Source: Bacillota bacterium (GTDB lineage Bacteria; Bacillota; Clostridia; Lachnospirales; Bianqueaceae). From it: a DNA stretch of 17,085 bases. The notes beneath the pieces are model-generated. The model was given only the letters and a program-made list of their open reading frames with translations, had not been told where the DNA came from and did not search any database. Where the stretch lies: positions 1 through 17,085 of the forward strand of contig JAFVHC010000043.1 of the NCBI GenBank assembly GCA_017474705.1, in the 5' to 3' direction. Shown one piece after another: positions 6,816 through 13,922 of this stretch (the first letter of the stretch is position 1; every line of letters starts with the position of its first letter). A program made the position numbers and the translations under genes.

Positions 6816-8156
6816 CTAATACCATTTGGCGTGAGAAAACGTGTCGAATGGCAAAGCTTCCTGGTATCCTTCTTTTTCAGTGGGGATATTCAGATGGTCG
6901 AAGGTCTCCTCGTGCCAGCGGGTGATGCAGACCGGGACCATGTCACTGGTCAATCGCACATCCACATGCAGGTTTCGGTATCCGGCATCCAGCGCATGTG
7001 TAAGCGCTTCCAAAGAATGCGTCGCCGGATATCTTAATTCCAGCCCGCCCAGACCTACCGCGACCAGATGCTTGCTCCAGTCGATATCTTCGACAGTGAC
7101 CCGATCCGGGCGGACGTTGCACCATTTTTTGACAAATTTTCTGACCGCGCGGTAGGATGGCATCCGAATGCTTAAGGGGACTCGCATGGAACGATCCAGC
7201 GCCTGCTCCAGGACTTCGACCATTCTTTGCGGATCCATCTCCTCCACAGAGAAGAACCGTTCCGGACAGCCGATCCTTTCGCTCCAGAACCGCAGTTTCC
7301 GGTTCCAGACAAAGCCGACACTGGGCACGCCCAGCGCATATGCGATGATATTGGAATGCATGCGCCCGGCGATCACCCCGCGCATCCGCGAGATCCGCGT
7401 GACAAGTTCGTCCGCGTTCCGCGGTGTCGGCAGCTTTTCTCCATGCCCGATCATCTCAAGGATCTCATCCGCGAAGATCTCATCATTGCGGTCACCATTG
7501 GTGAACAGCACCCAGGGCAGCCCTCTTTGTTCCAGTTCCCGGACGACCCCCGTCCAAAAGGCGATCTGTTGATCGCGTGTCATTTCCGGATGGCCATAAT
7601 CAGCAAACAAACGCTCTCTGACGATGCCCACCCCGATCTGGCGTCTGCTCTGCTTCAGCGCCTTATCTACCTTGATGCCATATGCCCACCGGCTCCAGAC
7701 CGCGGAATCGGTCACCCGGTACAGCGGTATGTTCGGATCTGCCATATAATCACTTTTCAGCAGGTCCAGGTCGTCGCGCACGCTGATGCCCTTCACGACA
7801 GGCAGATTCACTGCTTCTTTCAAGGCCTCGCTCCGCTCATCCCCCGGGATGACGGGCTCTACCCCGATCCCGTTCAAGAAGACAGGTACACCCAGTTTCT
7901 GTGCTTCCTGTATCAATTCCGGGATATAGATCCAGAACTTTTCGTTGGTGGCTTTCAGAATGCCGCCGGCAAACACCACCGCATCGACATATTTCAACTG
8001 TCCCGTATCTCTGGACGAGATGCTGTAGTGCAGTATATCACACGGTCTGGATCCCATGGCCTTTCTCAGCAGGAAGTCATTGTTGGCGCCGATCACTTCG
8101 TCGCCGAAATTCATATTTGCTGTCTGTACCAGCAGGATCTTGACTTTATCCTCCAT
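6816..8156 (-). CDS. Polysaccharide pyruvyl transferase-like / GDPD-like fusion, interrupted by TAG
   Basis: A 446-residue product ending at an in-frame TAG (6816-6818); without the stop the protein would be 618 long. Residues 1-about 325 fit the polysaccharide pyruvyl transferase family: NFGDEVIGANNDFLL (16-30), VVFAGGILKA (60-69), FLNGIGVEP (93-101), the SVRDD segment (125-129) and RMHSNIIAYALGVPSVGFVWNRK (265-287). Such enzymes transfer pyruvyl groups to cell-surface glycans. From about 362 a glycerophosphodiester-phosphodiesterase-like barrel begins (SLEALTHALDAGYRNLHVDVRLTSDMVPV, 381-409), but the canonical catalytic HRG..EN and HD pairs read VGLGG, AT and ITRWH, so this domain may be inactive or altered. 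ATG 8156 lies 1 base after the TGA of the phosphorylase gene, implying translational coupling. Confidence 0.72.
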   Translation of the reverse strand: MEDKVKILLVQTANMNFGDEVIGANNDFLLRKAMGSRPCDILHYSISSRDTGQLKYVDAVVFAGGILKATNEKFWIYIPELIQEAQKLGVPVFLNGIGVEPVIPGDERSEALKEAVNLPVVKGISVRDDLDLLKSDYMADPNIPLYRVTDSAVWSRWAYGIKVDKALKQSRRQIGVGIVRERLFADYGHPEMTRDQQIAFWTGVVRELEQRGLPWVLFTNGDRNDEIFADEILEMIGHGEKLPTPRNADELVTRISRMRGVIAGRMHSNIIAYALGVPSVGFVWNRKLRFWSERIGCPERFFSVEEMDPQRMVEVLEQALDRSMRVPLSIRMPSYRAVRKFVKKWCNVRPDRVTVEDIDWSKHLVAVGLGGLELRYPATHSLEALTHALDAGYRNLHVDVRLTSDMVPVCITRWHEETFDHLNIPTEKEGYQEALPFDTFSHAKWY

Positions 8157-8157
8157 T

Positions 8158-10590
8158 TCACCCCATGACGACTTTGACCTCCGCCGTCGTTCCTTCCACC
8201 GGCGGGATCACATTTCCTTCGATCTTGTTGCCATTCACGTACATCTCAGCGACGCCCTTCTGTGCGTGCGCGCTGTTGTCTACGGTGATCTTGTACTCCA
8301 CACCGCGGTATTTACGGTTCAGAGTGAAGCCGTCCATATCGGCCGGGATGCAGGGATCTACCTTCAGACCGGCCAGTGTCGGCTGGATGCCCAGGATGTA
8401 CTGGCTGATGGCCGTAAAGGTCCATGCAGCGGTACCGGTCAGCCAGCTGTTCTTACCTTCACCGAAAGTCGGCGCATCTTTGCCGGCGACCATCTGGCAA
8501 TAGACATAGGGCTCGGTACGATGCACTTCACTGATCTCCTCCAGATAGACCGGGCAGGTCTTGCGGAAGACTTCGAAAGCACGGTCACCATGGCCCAGCT
8601 GCGTCTCGGCGCAGACGATCCACGGATTGTTATGGCAGAAGATACCGGCGTTTTCTTTATATCCGGGCGGATAAGAGGAGATCTCACCCAGTTCCACATG
8701 ATACTTGGTGTATGCAGGCTGCAGCAGCACGATACCGAACTTGGAATCCAGGCGCTCTTCGACGCTCTTCAAGGCCTGCGCAGCCTTACCGTTCTCCAGG
8801 CCGACGCCAGCCATGACGCACATGCCCTGCGGCTCGATGAAGATCTGACCTTCTTCGCAGACTTTGCTGCCGACGGGATTGCTGAAGGCGTCATACGCAC
8901 GGACGAACCATTCTCCATCCCATCCGGCATCCTCGATCACGTCGACCATCTTCGCGACCTTAGCACGCACATCGGCTGCTTCTTCAGTCAGGCCTTTGGC
9001 CTCGCACAGATCCGCGTATTCATTACCATATTTGACGTACATACCGGCGATGAAGACGGACTCCGCCACCGGCCCCTCAGACGGTCCGAAGGTCTGGAAG
9101 CATTCGCCCGGTTCTTCGGAGAAGCAGTTCAGGTTCAGGCAGTCGTTCCAGTCCGCACGGCCGATCAGCGGCAGGTTGTGCGGGCCACGGGTCTTCGTGG
9201 TGAAACCGAAGCTGCGGCGCAGATGCTCCATCAGCGGCACTGCCTTGGAGAAGTCACTGTCGAAAGCGCAGGGCTCATCCAGGATGGAGAAATCCCCGGT
9301 CTCACGGATGTAAGCGCTGGTGCCGGCGATCAGCCACAGCGGGTCGTCGTTGAAACCGCCGCCGATGTCCGCATTGCCCTTCTTGGTCAGCGGCTGATAC
9401 TGATGATAGGTGCTGCCATCCTCGAACTGCGTGTTGGCGATATCGATGATACGCTCACGCGCGCGCTCCGGGATGAGGTGCACGAAGCCCAGCAGATCCT
9501 GGCAGGAATCACGGAAGCCCATGCCGCGGCCCATACCGCTTTCATAGTAGCTGGCACTGCGGCTCATATTGAAGGTGACCATGCACTGGTACTGGTTCCA
9601 CACATTGACCAGTCGATTGAGCTTCTCATCCGCCGTTTTGACGGAATAGGTGGACAGCAGGTTCTCCCAGTAGGCATGCAGAGCATCCAGCGCCTCGTCA
9701 ACCTGCGCGTCTGTCTGATATTTTGCCAGCAGTTCATCCGCCGGTTTCTTGTTGATGACGTTCGGTGCCACGAATTTCTGATCCCGCGGGTTCTCGCAGT
9801 AGCCCAGCACGAAGATATAGCTTTCGGAGGCTCCAGGCGCCAGCTGCGCCTTCAGATGATGAGAACCGATCGGCGCCCAGCCATGGGCCACGGAATTGCG
9901 GGACTTGCCTTCGATCACCGCTTCCGGATCATGGAAACCGTTGTACTGGCCGATGAACGCGTCGCGGCTGGTATCGAATCCTTCGATCTCTTTATTCACA
10001 GAGTATACCGCGAAATGATTGCGGCGTTCCCGATACTCCGTTTTATGATAAATGGTGCTCCCGATGACTTCGACCTCGCCGGTGGAGAAGTTGCGCTGGA
10101 AATTCGTCTGGTCATCCTGCGCGTTCCACAGGCAGAACTCGATGAAGCTGAACAAATCGACGTTCTTCTCGGCTTCGCTCTCGTTGGTCAGCGTGATGCG
10201 GTGGATCTCGCAGGCGTCATGCACCGGTACGAAAGCTTCCATCTGTGCTTTCAGGCCGTTCTTCTTGCCCGTGATGACGGTGTAGCCCAGGCCATGACGG
10301 CAGGTATACTCATCCAGTTCCGTCTGCGTGGGCTGCCAGCCCGGATTCCAGATGACGCCGTCATCCTTGATATAATAATACCGCCCGCCGTTATCCAAAG
10401 GCGTATTATTGTACCGATAACGGGTGATGCGCAGCAGCTTTGCATCTTTATAGAACGTATATCCGCCGGCAGTATTGGAGATCAATCCAAAGAAATCCTC
10501 TGATCCCAGATAATTGATCCAGGGCAGCGGCGTTTTGGGCGTCGTGATCACATACTCTTTCCGTGTGTCATCAAAATGACCGAATTGCAT
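8158..10590 (-). CDS. Cellobiose phosphorylase (GH94)
   Basis: An 810-residue GH94 enzyme, the normal length for cellobiose phosphorylase. It would split cellobiose with inorganic phosphate into alpha-glucose 1-phosphate and glucose in the cytoplasm, saving ATP in cellulose-oligomer use. Nearly the whole protein follows the clostridial pattern: PLPWINYLG (21-29), LISNTAGGYTFYKDAK (37-51), RYRYNN (57-62), FIEFCLWNA (149-157), NFQRNFSTGEVE (163-174), TEYRERRNH (184-192), GMGFRDSCQDLLGF (356-369) and GRADWNDCLNLNCF (477-490), with the general acid Asp483 in WND. The C-terminal YPPGYKENAGIFCHNNPW and KNSWLTGTAAW are also characteristic. Start ATG 10590 is chosen over a 23-codon upstream extension because AGAGGTG lies just before it and the protein then begins MQFGHFDD like its relatives. 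It heads the four-gene minus-strand operon. Chitobiose- or laminaribiose-specific GH94 members are less likely. Confidence 0.93.
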   Translation of the reverse strand: MQFGHFDDTRKEYVITTPKTPLPWINYLGSEDFFGLISNTAGGYTFYKDAKLLRITRYRYNNTPLDNGGRYYYIKDDGVIWNPGWQPTQTELDEYTCRHGLGYTVITGKKNGLKAQMEAFVPVHDACEIHRITLTNESEAEKNVDLFSFIEFCLWNAQDDQTNFQRNFSTGEVEVIGSTIYHKTEYRERRNHFAVYSVNKEIEGFDTSRDAFIGQYNGFHDPEAVIEGKSRNSVAHGWAPIGSHHLKAQLAPGASESYIFVLGYCENPRDQKFVAPNVINKKPADELLAKYQTDAQVDEALDALHAYWENLLSTYSVKTADEKLNRLVNVWNQYQCMVTFNMSRSASYYESGMGRGMGFRDSCQDLLGFVHLIPERARERIIDIANTQFEDGSTYHQYQPLTKKGNADIGGGFNDDPLWLIAGTSAYIRETGDFSILDEPCAFDSDFSKAVPLMEHLRRSFGFTTKTRGPHNLPLIGRADWNDCLNLNCFSEEPGECFQTFGPSEGPVAESVFIAGMYVKYGNEYADLCEAKGLTEEAADVRAKVAKMVDVIEDAGWDGEWFVRAYDAFSNPVGSKVCEEGQIFIEPQGMCVMAGVGLENGKAAQALKSVEERLDSKFGIVLLQPAYTKYHVELGEISSYPPGYKENAGIFCHNNPWIVCAETQLGHGDRAFEVFRKTCPVYLEEISEVHRTEPYVYCQMVAGKDAPTFGEGKNSWLTGTAAWTFTAISQYILGIQPTLAGLKVDPCIPADMDGFTLNRKYRGVEYKITVDNSAHAQKGVAEMYVNGNKIEGNVIPPVEGTTAEVKVVMG

Positions 10591-10630
10591 GGTAAAGCAC
10601 CTCTTTCCGTAAATTAGGATATTTGGCTTG

Positions 10631-10659
10631 ATTATACCAAAACCGAGTACCGTTTTCAA
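10631..10659 (-). promoter_or_regulatory. Promoter of the cellobiose phosphorylase operon
   Basis: On the minus strand, TTGAAA (10659-10654), a 17-base spacer and a perfect TATAAT (10636-10631). Start expected near 10624, about 34 bases before ATG 10590. Confidence 0.75.
10639..10656. promoter_or_regulatory. LacI/GalR-type operator candidate in the promoter spacer
   Basis: AAAACCGAG-TACCGTTTT is an imperfect palindrome (AAAAC..GTTTT outer arms) lying between the -35 and -10 of the phosphorylase promoter. Its form resembles LacI/GalR-family operators with a central CG-rich step. Binding there would block transcription; the regulator is not in this window. Confidence 0.4.
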
Positions 10660-10685
10660 TCGATTTTCCTGTCATATTGCACAGA

Positions 10686-10714
10686 TTGACAAGGCTTGCC
10701 GGGAAGATTATAAT
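10686..10714 (+). promoter_or_regulatory. Consensus promoter of panT-coaX
   Basis: Perfect TTGACA (10686-10691), 17-base spacer, perfect TATAAT (10709-10714). Start near 10721, about 50 bases ahead of ATG 10774. It is divergent from the phosphorylase promoter, with the -35 boxes about 26 bases apart. Confidence 0.85.
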
Positions 10715-10773
10715 AAGGCTGCGGTGTATCCGTCATGGAACACCAGCTTGTCATATGAAAGGAACAATTGCAT

Positions 10774-11424
10774 ATGGATCTCACATCTGATAAGAGCCGG
10801 ACACTCGGCCTTGTACAGACGGCGCTGCTCGGCGCCATCATCTTCTTGCTGGCCTTCACACCGTCGCTCGGCTACATTCCATTGGGCGTGATCAACGCGA
10901 CCATCATCCATGTACCGGTCATCATCGGCTCCCTCATCCTGGGTCCGAAACGCGGCGCTGTTCTGGGCTTTTTATTTGGTCTTACGAGCATGATCATGGC
11001 CACCACGTCGCCGGCGCTGACGTCCTTCATCTTTTCACCTTTTCTTTCTTCCGGCGTAACCCCCCTCGGCCCGCTGTGGAGCCTGATCATCTGCTTCATT
11101 CCCCGTATTTTGGTGGGCATCGTTCCCTGGTACGTCTACCAGGCGCTCAAAGGCCTGTTCAAAGGCAAAAAGGGTACGGACAGCATTGCCCTGTTCGTCA
11201 GCGGTGTAGCCGGTTCCATGACCAACACGATCCTCGTCATGGGCTTGATCTACATCTTATTCGGACATGCGTATGCAGAGGCGGTCGGCATCTCCTACTC
11301 TGCCCTGTTTGCCGCCATCATGAGCGTCATCGCGGTCAACGGTGTTCTGGAAGCGATCGTGGCAGGCATCCTGTCCGGCGCGATCGTCAAAGCGCTGCGT
11401 TTAGTTTTCAAAGGAGGCAACTGA
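10774..11424 (+). CDS. panT: ECF transporter S component, pantothenate-type
   Basis: A 216-residue integral membrane protein with about six hydrophobic segments (roughly 11-30, 38-57, 61-77, 98-124, 138-164, 175-206), the size and layout of an energy-coupling-factor substrate-binding subunit. It would capture a vitamin and work with a shared EcfA-EcfA'-EcfT module, which is not in this window. Recognisable family features are the N-terminal TALLGAIIFLLAFTPSLGYIPLG segment, INATIIHVPVIIG and GPKRGAVLGFLFGLTS. The assignment to pantothenate rests on this family pattern and on the pantothenate kinase gene that follows with only one base between stop and start. ATG 10774 is preferred to TTG 10768 because it lies 10 bases from GAAAGGA. 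The gene follows a consensus promoter. Confidence 0.82.
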   Translation: MDLTSDKSRTLGLVQTALLGAIIFLLAFTPSLGYIPLGVINATIIHVPVIIGSLILGPKRGAVLGFLFGLTSMIMATTSPALTSFIFSPFLSSGVTPLGPLWSLIICFIPRILVGIVPWYVYQALKGLFKGKKGTDSIALFVSGVAGSMTNTILVMGLIYILFGHAYAEAVGISYSALFAAIMSVIAVNGVLEAIVAGILSGAIVKALRLVFKGGN

Positions 11425-11425
11425 A

Positions 11426-12193
11426 ATGATCCTGGCACTGGATACCGGCAATACCAACATCGTCATCGGTATCGTTGACGACAATGACAAGATCCTGTTC
11501 TCGGCCCGCGTAGCGACCGACCATCAGAAGACCGAGCATGAATACGCCGTCTTCTTCCGCAACATCGTCCTGATGCACGGCATCGACCGGCACGAGATCG
11601 ACGGCGCGATCATCTCCTCCGTCGTTCCGCAGCTGACCGAGATCCTCAAGCGTGCCGTCCGCATCTTCTGCGATGTAGACCCGCTGGTCGTCGGCCCCGG
11701 TGTCAAGACCGGTCTCAATATCCTGATCGACAATCCCAAGCAGCTGGGTTCGGACCTGGTGGTGGACGCGGTGGCAGCACTGGCGGAATACAAACCTCCG
11801 CTGATCATCCTGGATCTGGGCACCGCCAGCACCATGAGCGTCATCGACCGGCAGGCAAACTACCGGGGCGGCGTCATCATCCCCGGTGTAAGGCTTTCAC
11901 TGGAAGCCCTGGCAGCCCGCGCGGCGCAGCTGCAGAATATCAGCATGGAAGCGCCGAAACGCGTGATCGGCACGAACACCATCGCCTGCATGCAGAGCGG
12001 CCTGATCTATGGACAGGCGTCCATGTTCGACGGTATGATCGACCGCATCGAGGATGAGCTGGGCGAGAAAGCGACCATCGTCGCTACCGGCGGCCTGGCA
12101 CGGCCGGTGCTGGTCCACTGCAAACATGAAGTCATCATCGACGACGATCTGCTGATCAAGGGACTGATGGTGATCTACAAAAAGAACAAATAA
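11426..12193 (+). CDS. coaX: Type III pantothenate kinase
   Basis: A 255-residue CoaX protein, the usual length. It phosphorylates pantothenate with ATP in the first step of CoA synthesis and, unlike CoaA, is not known to be inhibited by CoA. The acetate/sugar-kinase-type fold is seen in DTGNTNIVIG (6-15, phosphate-binding), PGVKTGL (91-97, substrate loop), GSDLVVDAVAA (108-118, with catalytic Asp110), DLGTASTMSVI (130-140) and GGVIIPG (148-154). AAGGAGG lies inside the end of panT, 8 bases before ATG 11426, so the pair is an operon for uptake and trapping of pantothenate. A terminator follows directly after the stop codon. Confidence 0.96.
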   Translation: MILALDTGNTNIVIGIVDDNDKILFSARVATDHQKTEHEYAVFFRNIVLMHGIDRHEIDGAIISSVVPQLTEILKRAVRIFCDVDPLVVGPGVKTGLNILIDNPKQLGSDLVVDAVAALAEYKPPLIILDLGTASTMSVIDRQANYRGGVIIPGVRLSLEALAARAAQLQNISMEAPKRVIGTNTIACMQSGLIYGQASMFDGMIDRIEDELGEKATIVATGGLARPVLVHCKHEVIIDDDLLIKGLMVIYKKNK

Positions 12194-12220
12194 ACCGCCT
12201 GCAAAACAGGCGGTTTTTTT
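12194..12220 (+). terminator. Intrinsic terminator of panT-coaX
   Basis: Perfect 8-bp stem ACCGCCTG (12194-12201) / CAGGCGGT (12207-12214), loop CAAAA, then a run of seven T. It begins at the base after the coaX stop. Confidence 0.95.
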
Positions 12221-12227
12221 GATGATT

Positions 12228-12529
12228 CAGCATGCAGGATCTTCTTTTTCTCATTTTTATATGCTTTTTTGAGAAAAGTCATGCGATTTGGCTCTGAATC
12301 AAAGATCATGTATGCTTTTTTGATGCCCTGGATTTGAGAAATACATGCAAAAAGAGAAAAACCTTGGGATCATACATGCTTTTACTCCAGGAAAACAAGG
12401 CGCTTGGGCCCTTACCATTCGTTTTTGAGCGACCAAGAGCAAAAGAAACAGCTATTGATACATACATAAACGAGCCAAAACCATACTTATGCATGAAATC
12501 ATATGCTTCATAATAAATTTAATACATGC
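12228..12529. repeat. Second, looser set of phased YATGC motifs in a gene-free stretch
   Basis: The stretch 12221-12581 lies between convergent genes and has no credible gene. It holds repeated (C/T)ATGC motifs, mostly in one orientation: motif starts at 12258 (TATATGC), 12278, 12310, 12342, 12373 (both TACATGC), 12486, 12500 and 12523 (TACATGC), plus GCATGC at 12230. Spacings in the left cluster are 20, 32, 32 and 31. The 13-mer TATGCTTTTTTGA occurs exactly at 12260 and 12311 (51 apart), and TTTGAGAAA upstream of CATGC occurs twice, 64 apart. These spacings match the array at 3039-3398, but the motif and orientation pattern differ and the right cluster (12486-12529) is irregular. Confidence 0.55.
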
Positions 12530-12581
12530 AGAAATCAGTAATTAGCGTCTTTGTGTATGAAATCCTATGGAGGACTGTTCT

Positions 12582-13034
12582 TCACTCCACCTCAAATACC
12601 ACTTCCACCTCTACCGGCACATTCAGCGGCAGTGCTGCCATGCCGATGGCGGAGCGGGCCGGTGCCGGAGCATCGAAGAGGTCGATCACCAGCTGGCTGG
12701 CGCCGTTGGCGACCTGCGCCTGGCTGTAAAAGTCCGGCGCGGACTGGATGAAAGCCACCAGTTTGACCGCGCGTTTGATGTTGTCGATCGTGCCGAAATC
12801 CCGCTTCCAGGCCGCCAGCATGTTCAGGATGCAAAGGCGCGCCGCCTCCTGTCCCTGTTCGATGGTCAGTTCCTGACCCAGCTTGCCCTTGAGCGGCTCC
12901 TCGGTCGCTGCCGGAACGAATCCGCTGGCAAAGACCAGGTCCCCGGTCTGCACGAACGGCGTATACAAACCGCCGGCTGCCGGAGCTTCCGGTAACGTGA
13001 TGCCCAATTTCTGTAATCTTTCTTCGTTCGTCAT
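12582..13034 (-). CDS. Rid (YjgF/YER057c/UK114) family protein
   Basis: A 150-residue single-domain Rid protein, normally a homotrimer. Family members hydrolyse reactive enamine/imine products such as 2-aminoacrylate released by PLP-type dehydratases and prevent damage to PLP enzymes. Seen here: GDLVFASGFVPA (31-42), the central helix GQEAARLCILNMLAAW, and PARSAIGMAALPLNVPVEVEVVFEV (126-149), with Arg127 at the position that binds the substrate carboxylate in RidA. Its longer N-terminus (LGITLPEAPAAGGLYTPFVQTG) fits a subgroup distinct from classical RidA, so no symbol is given. The true start is ATG 13034, which overlaps the sdaAA stop as ATGA and has AAAGGA upstream; an in-frame extension to 13073 is not needed. 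Placement directly behind serine dehydratase supports a role in clearing its by-products, although the Fe-S enzyme does not use PLP. Confidence 0.88.
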   Translation of the reverse strand: MTNEERLQKLGITLPEAPAAGGLYTPFVQTGDLVFASGFVPAATEEPLKGKLGQELTIEQGQEAARLCILNMLAAWKRDFGTIDNIKRAVKLVAFIQSAPDFYSQAQVANGASQLVIDLFDAPAPARSAIGMAALPLNVPVEVEVVFEVE

Positions 13035-13909
13035 TGCGCATTTTCCTTTCTTGCACATAAAATCTGATCGCACAACGCACAGGCAGACGGCGTAGCCGCC
13101 ACCCCACCCAGCGCGGTCTCACGTAATTCATAAGGTATACTGCGGCCGACCCGGTACATGGCTGTGACCATCTCGTCGAAGGGGATCGGTGTTTCGATGC
13201 CTGCCAAAGCCATTTCCGCGCAGATCAAAGCATTGCAGGCTGCCGTGGCGTTGCGTTTCTGACATGGGATCTCTACAAGACCCGCGACAGGGTCGCATAC
13301 CAATCCCAGCATGCAAGATAAAACGTCAGAAGCCGCCGCAAGACACTGCTGCGGTGTCCCACCCATCAATTCAACGACGGCGGAGGCCGCCATGGCAGCC
13401 GCAGAACCGATCTCCGCCTGACAGCCGCCTTCAGCACCTGCTACCGTAGCGTTCTGCATGATCAAATAACCCACGGCACCGGCATTGAACAAGGCCAGCA
13501 TCATCTGCTCGTCGGTAAATCCTTCTTTTTCCTGCACCGACATGAATACTCCGGGGATGACGCCTGAGCTGCCCGCTGTCGGGGCGGCCACGATCAGGCC
13601 CATCGAAGCATTGACTTCCAGCACGCTCATGGCATAGGCCGCCGCCTTGCGCATCAGGGAACGGACCGTGATGTGGTCCAGAAGTTTCTTGCCTTCTCCG
13701 CCGATCAATCCACCAATAGAACGCAGATGGCCTTCCCGGCCTTCTTCTACCGCGTCCCGCATGATCTGCCAGGCACGGCGCATCCGCTCCAGGATGGCTT
13801 CCCTGTCCTGCCCGGAGATCGTGACCTCCCGGCGGATCATCGCCTCTGAGATCGGGATCTGTAAAGTTTCGCATTGTTCCAGGAGTGCGGCTCCGGTCTT
13901 GAATTTCAT
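13031..13909 (-). CDS. sdaAA: L-serine dehydratase, iron-sulfur type, alpha subunit
   Basis: A 292-residue alpha chain of the two-subunit [4Fe-4S] L-serine dehydratase, which converts L-serine to pyruvate and ammonia in the cytoplasm. The catalytic-domain signatures are visible: APTAGSSGVIPG (109-120), the AGAEGGCQAEIGSAAAMA segment (158-175) with Cys163, and VCDPVAGLVEIPCQKRNA (204-221) with Cys205 and Cys216. These three cysteines are the expected cluster ligands. The short C-terminus after GGVAATPSACALC is normal for the split form. ATG 13909 is preceded by AGGAGGGG and lies 13 bases after sdaAB; its own TGA overlaps the start of the Rid gene. Confidence is high from continuous family similarity. 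Confidence 0.95.
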   Translation of the reverse strand: MKFKTGAALLEQCETLQIPISEAMIRREVTISGQDREAILERMRRAWQIMRDAVEEGREGHLRSIGGLIGGEGKKLLDHITVRSLMRKAAAYAMSVLEVNASMGLIVAAPTAGSSGVIPGVFMSVQEKEGFTDEQMMLALFNAGAVGYLIMQNATVAGAEGGCQAEIGSAAAMAASAVVELMGGTPQQCLAAASDVLSCMLGLVCDPVAGLVEIPCQKRNATAACNALICAEMALAGIETPIPFDEMVTAMYRVGRSIPYELRETALGGVAATPSACALCDQILCARKENAQ

Positions 13910-13922
13910 GGCAGCCCCTCCT

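Noticed and set aside
8056..10503. Long plus-strand frame opposite cellobiose phosphorylase
   Set aside because: It is an antisense shadow of a GC-rich gene; the minus-strand product matches GH94 from end to end.
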